In this document: positions 6,262-8,263 of the stretch, one piece after another
How the letters are laid out: each line of letters begins with the position of its first letter
How positions within the stretch are numbered: the first letter of the stretch is position 1
Assembly (NCBI GenBank): GCA_937926325.1
Contig: CALAZQ010000596.1
Coordinates: 1-8,263, forward strand
Direction: 5' to 3'
From: an uncultured Planctomycetaceae bacterium
GTDB taxonomy: Bacteria > Planctomycetota > Planctomycetia > Pirellulales > UBA1268
Length of the DNA stretch: 8,263 bases
Program-made: the position numbers and the translations under genes
The notes under the pieces: model-generated
The model's input: the letters and a program-made list of their open reading frames with translations, nothing else
What the model was told of the DNA's origin: nothing
The model's database searches: none

Positions 6262-6316
6262 TGATGCAGGCCTCGCCGGCCGATCTGGAGCCTCGACCCC
6301 CCCTGTGGAGGAGACC

Positions 6317-8245
6317 ATGTTGCTGGGTACTCAGGAAAGTGACGTCCAACCATTTCGGTTTTATGAGCGGTGGTTGGCGGTCGGAACGCTGAGCAGTTTG
6401 CTGCTGGTAGCCGTGGCTGGTGGTCGGGCCGTTGGCAACGAGGCGCGGCCGGCGACGGTGCAGGATGATGCGGCGGTGATCGATCGCCTCCGAGAAGATG
6501 TCACCTGGCTGGCTGCCCCTGAGCGGGAGGGGCGGGGCCCCGGAACGGCCGGCATCACCGCCGCCGCCGACTGGATTGCCGAGCAGTTCACGGCGGCCGG
6601 GCTCCAGCAGGTCGGTCCCCTGCGGCGGCAGTCGTTTGTGATGACCCTCGAGGCCACGCTGCCCGATGATAAGCCGAACCGGGCCGAGCTGGTCGGTCCG
6701 CCCGGCGCAAGCGGTACCCCGACCGTGATTCCCCTGGAGCTCGGCAAGACCTTCACGCCGCTGGCAGCGGGCGGCTCAGGGCCGTTCGATCTGCCGCTGG
6801 TGTTTGCCGGCTACGGCATCACGGCCCCGGCCGAGGACTACGACGACTATGCCCCTCTCGGGCCTGCCGCCAAGGCGGCCGCTGCCGTGGTGCTGCGGCA
6901 GGAGCCACAGAAAGAAAACCCCCACAGCGTGTTCAATGGCAATCAGGCGTCGCAGCATGCGGCCCTGGTACGGAAGATCGCCAACGCCTCCGAGCACGAG
7001 GCGGGCGGGGTCATCTTCTGCAACGACGCCTCGGCCACCGAGCCCGATGCCCTGATGGACTTCCGGCGCGCGGGGGGTGGCGAGAATGGCCGGGCAATGC
7101 CGGTGCTGCAAGTCAGCCGCAGTATCGTTGCTGACCTGATCGAGCAGGCGACCGGTTCGGCTCTGCCTGAGCTCGAGGCTGAAATTGACAAGGCACTCGA
7201 GCCCCAGAGCCAGCCGCTGGATGGCTGGCGGATTCGCGGTGAGGTGACGATCGAGCGGCAGCAGACCGACGCCGACAACATCGTGGGCATCCTGCCCGGA
7301 ACGGGGAAAGCTAGCGACGGCTCGGCCCTCGAGCGGGACGTGGTCATTCTTGGAGCCCACTACGACCATCTCGGCTATGGCGACAGCAACTCGCTGGCGC
7401 CGGGCGAGAAGGCGATCCACCATGGCGCCGATGACAACGCCAGCGGCACGGCGATGCTGCTGGAAGTCGCCCGGCAGTTGCGGGCCGAGGGTCCCTTGCC
7501 GCGGACGGTGTTGTTCGTGGCCTTCGCCGGGGAAGAGCGGGGCCTGCTCGGCAGCGGCCACTACACCGCCAACCCGCTGGTGCCACTCGAGCGGACTGCC
7601 GCCATGGTCAATCTCGACATGGTTGGCCGGCTGGTCGATGACAAGCTGATTGTTCATGGCACCGGGACAGGGACGGGCTTTGACCCCTTGATCGACCGGC
7701 TCACCGAGGCGGCGGGCTTCACCGTGGCAAAGGAGCCGGGGGGATTCGGCCCGAGTGACCACAGCAGTTTCTATGCCCGGAAAATTCCGGTCATGCATGT
7801 CTTCACCGGATCACACACCGATTACCACCGACCCACCGACACCGCCGAGAAGATCAACTATGCCGGCATGGTCCGCATCAGCCGGCTGATTGCCGCGATC
7901 ATCCGCGACCTCGCCACCGCCCCCGAGCCACCCGCCTACATCGAGGTGGCCAGCAAAATGTTTCAGGGCGGCGGTGGCGATCGGCCCTACTTCGGCAGCA
8001 TTCCCGACTTCGCCAAGCCGGGCGGGGGCTATGCGATCACGGGCGTCTCCAAAGGCTCGCCGGCCGCCCAGGGCGGGCTGCAGGGGGGCGACATCATCGT
8101 CCGGCTGGGCGACAGTGCGATCACCGGCCTCGAGGACTTCGACAGCGCGCTCCGCAAGCACAAGGCAGGCGAGCCGGTGCCGGTGGTGGTGAAACGCGAC
8201 GGCGTCGAAAAAACCCTCACGGTGACGCTGGGCGACCCACGGTAG
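6317..8245 (+). CDS. Secreted M28-family zinc metallopeptidase with PA and C-terminal PDZ domains
   Basis: A 642-residue exported di-zinc aminopeptidase-type hydrolase. The frame is open 84 codons further upstream, but the ATG at 6317 is preferred: GGAGGAG (6307-6313) precedes it, and it places a signal peptide at the N-terminus (RFYERW, then LAVGTLSSLLLVAVAGG, about 14-36; probable cleavage near 37-43). A PA-like insert spans about 150-290. The M28 core carries the expected metal and catalytic residues: GAHYDH (His348), GADDNASG (Asp373), AGEERGLLGS (Glu406 as general base, Glu407 as ligand), VNLDMVG (Asp434) and SDHSSFY (His482). Residues about 565-642 form a PDZ domain (GYAITGVSKGSPAAQGGLQGGDIIVRLG) ending almost at the stop. 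It probably trims peptides outside the cytoplasm, with PDZ selecting substrates or partners. The all-intact catalytic set argues for an active enzyme; aminopeptidase versus other M28 specificities cannot be read from sequence. It is transcribed divergently from the kinase gene. Confidence 0.94.
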   Translation: MLLGTQESDVQPFRFYERWLAVGTLSSLLLVAVAGGRAVGNEARPATVQDDAAVIDRLREDVTWLAAPEREGRGPGTAGITAAADWIAEQFTAAGLQQVGPLRRQSFVMTLEATLPDDKPNRAELVGPPGASGTPTVIPLELGKTFTPLAAGGSGPFDLPLVFAGYGITAPAEDYDDYAPLGPAAKAAAAVVLRQEPQKENPHSVFNGNQASQHAALVRKIANASEHEAGGVIFCNDASATEPDALMDFRRAGGGENGRAMPVLQVSRSIVADLIEQATGSALPELEAEIDKALEPQSQPLDGWRIRGEVTIERQQTDADNIVGILPGTGKASDGSALERDVVILGAHYDHLGYGDSNSLAPGEKAIHHGADDNASGTAMLLEVARQLRAEGPLPRTVLFVAFAGEERGLLGSGHYTANPLVPLERTAAMVNLDMVGRLVDDKLIVHGTGTGTGFDPLIDRLTEAAGFTVAKEPGGFGPSDHSSFYARKIPVMHVFTGSHTDYHRPTDTAEKINYAGMVRISRLIAAIIRDLATAPEPPAYIEVASKMFQGGGGDRPYFGSIPDFAKPGGGYAITGVSKGSPAAQGGLQGGDIIVRLGDSAITGLEDFDSALRKHKAGEPVPVVVKRDGVEKTLTVTLGDPR

Positions 8246-8263
8246 GAGCGGGCTGGTTCGCTT

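Noticed and set aside
6065..6316. N-terminal extension of the peptidase to 6065
   Set aside because: It would overlap the 5' end of the divergent kinase gene and bury the signal peptide; the ATG at 6317 has a strong GGAGGAG before it.
6776..7798. 340-codon minus-strand frame inside the peptidase gene
   Set aside because: Opposite the intact M28 active-site region; no recognisable domain or plausible start context.
1..8263. CRISPR array, tRNA, rRNA, insertion sequence or phage attachment site
   Set aside because: No regularly spaced repeats, cloverleaf-like sequences, transposase-like proteins or terminal inverted repeats were seen; all gaps between genes are under 150 nt.
1..8263. A new multi-gene defence or biosynthetic system
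   Set aside because: The genes belong to known, mostly housekeeping or general families and face in mixed directions; nothing ties the helicase, kinase and peptidase into one module.

Overview
The window is GC-rich (by eye about two thirds G+C) and bacterial, with tightly packed protein-coding genes. The gene set suggests a planctomycete, perhaps of the Pirellulales. The hints are a membrane-anchored TPR protein opening with MKSERRHEL, a soluble FHA-GAF-histidine kinase, a large secreted M28 peptidase with a C-terminal PDZ domain, and a short cut-off protein of a type I associate with that phylum. This assignment comes from memory of protein style, not from a search.

Layout, left to right. 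(1) Positions 1-230, minus strand: the first 76 codons of a small gene that runs off the left edge. (2) 301-2403, minus: a complete UvrD/Rep/PcrA-type DNA helicase, followed on its 3' side by a hairpin. (3) 2404-2544: a divergent intergenic region with a plausible sigma-70-type promoter for the rightward genes. (4) 2545-3375, plus: a single-pass membrane protein with a TPR-like exported part and an acidic Ala-rich tail. (5) 3379-4395, plus: an RluA/RluC/RluD-family pseudouridine synthase, only 3 nt after the TPR gene; its S4 domain can be kept only by a CTG start (or a frameshift or read-through). (6) 4396-4425: a 30-nt convergent spacer that can fold entirely into one hairpin. (7) 4426-6174, minus: a cytoplasmic FHA-GAF-histidine kinase with no response regulator beside it. 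(8) 6175-6316: a divergent control region with an inverted repeat, a direct repeat and a relatively AT-rich promoter-like patch. (9) 6317-8245, plus: a secreted PA-M28-PDZ metallopeptidase.

The genes do not form one pathway. They cover DNA maintenance (helicase), envelope biology (TPR protein, peptidase), ribosome maturation (pseudouridine synthase) and signalling (kinase). The only likely operon is TPR protein plus pseudouridine synthase. The kinase and peptidase are divergent and share a 142-bp control region, so co-regulation is possible but unproven. I see no mobile element, CRISPR array, tRNA or rRNA. I find no convincing new multi-gene system; the strongest unusual points are the CTG start and the His-His phosphoacceptor box of the kinase.
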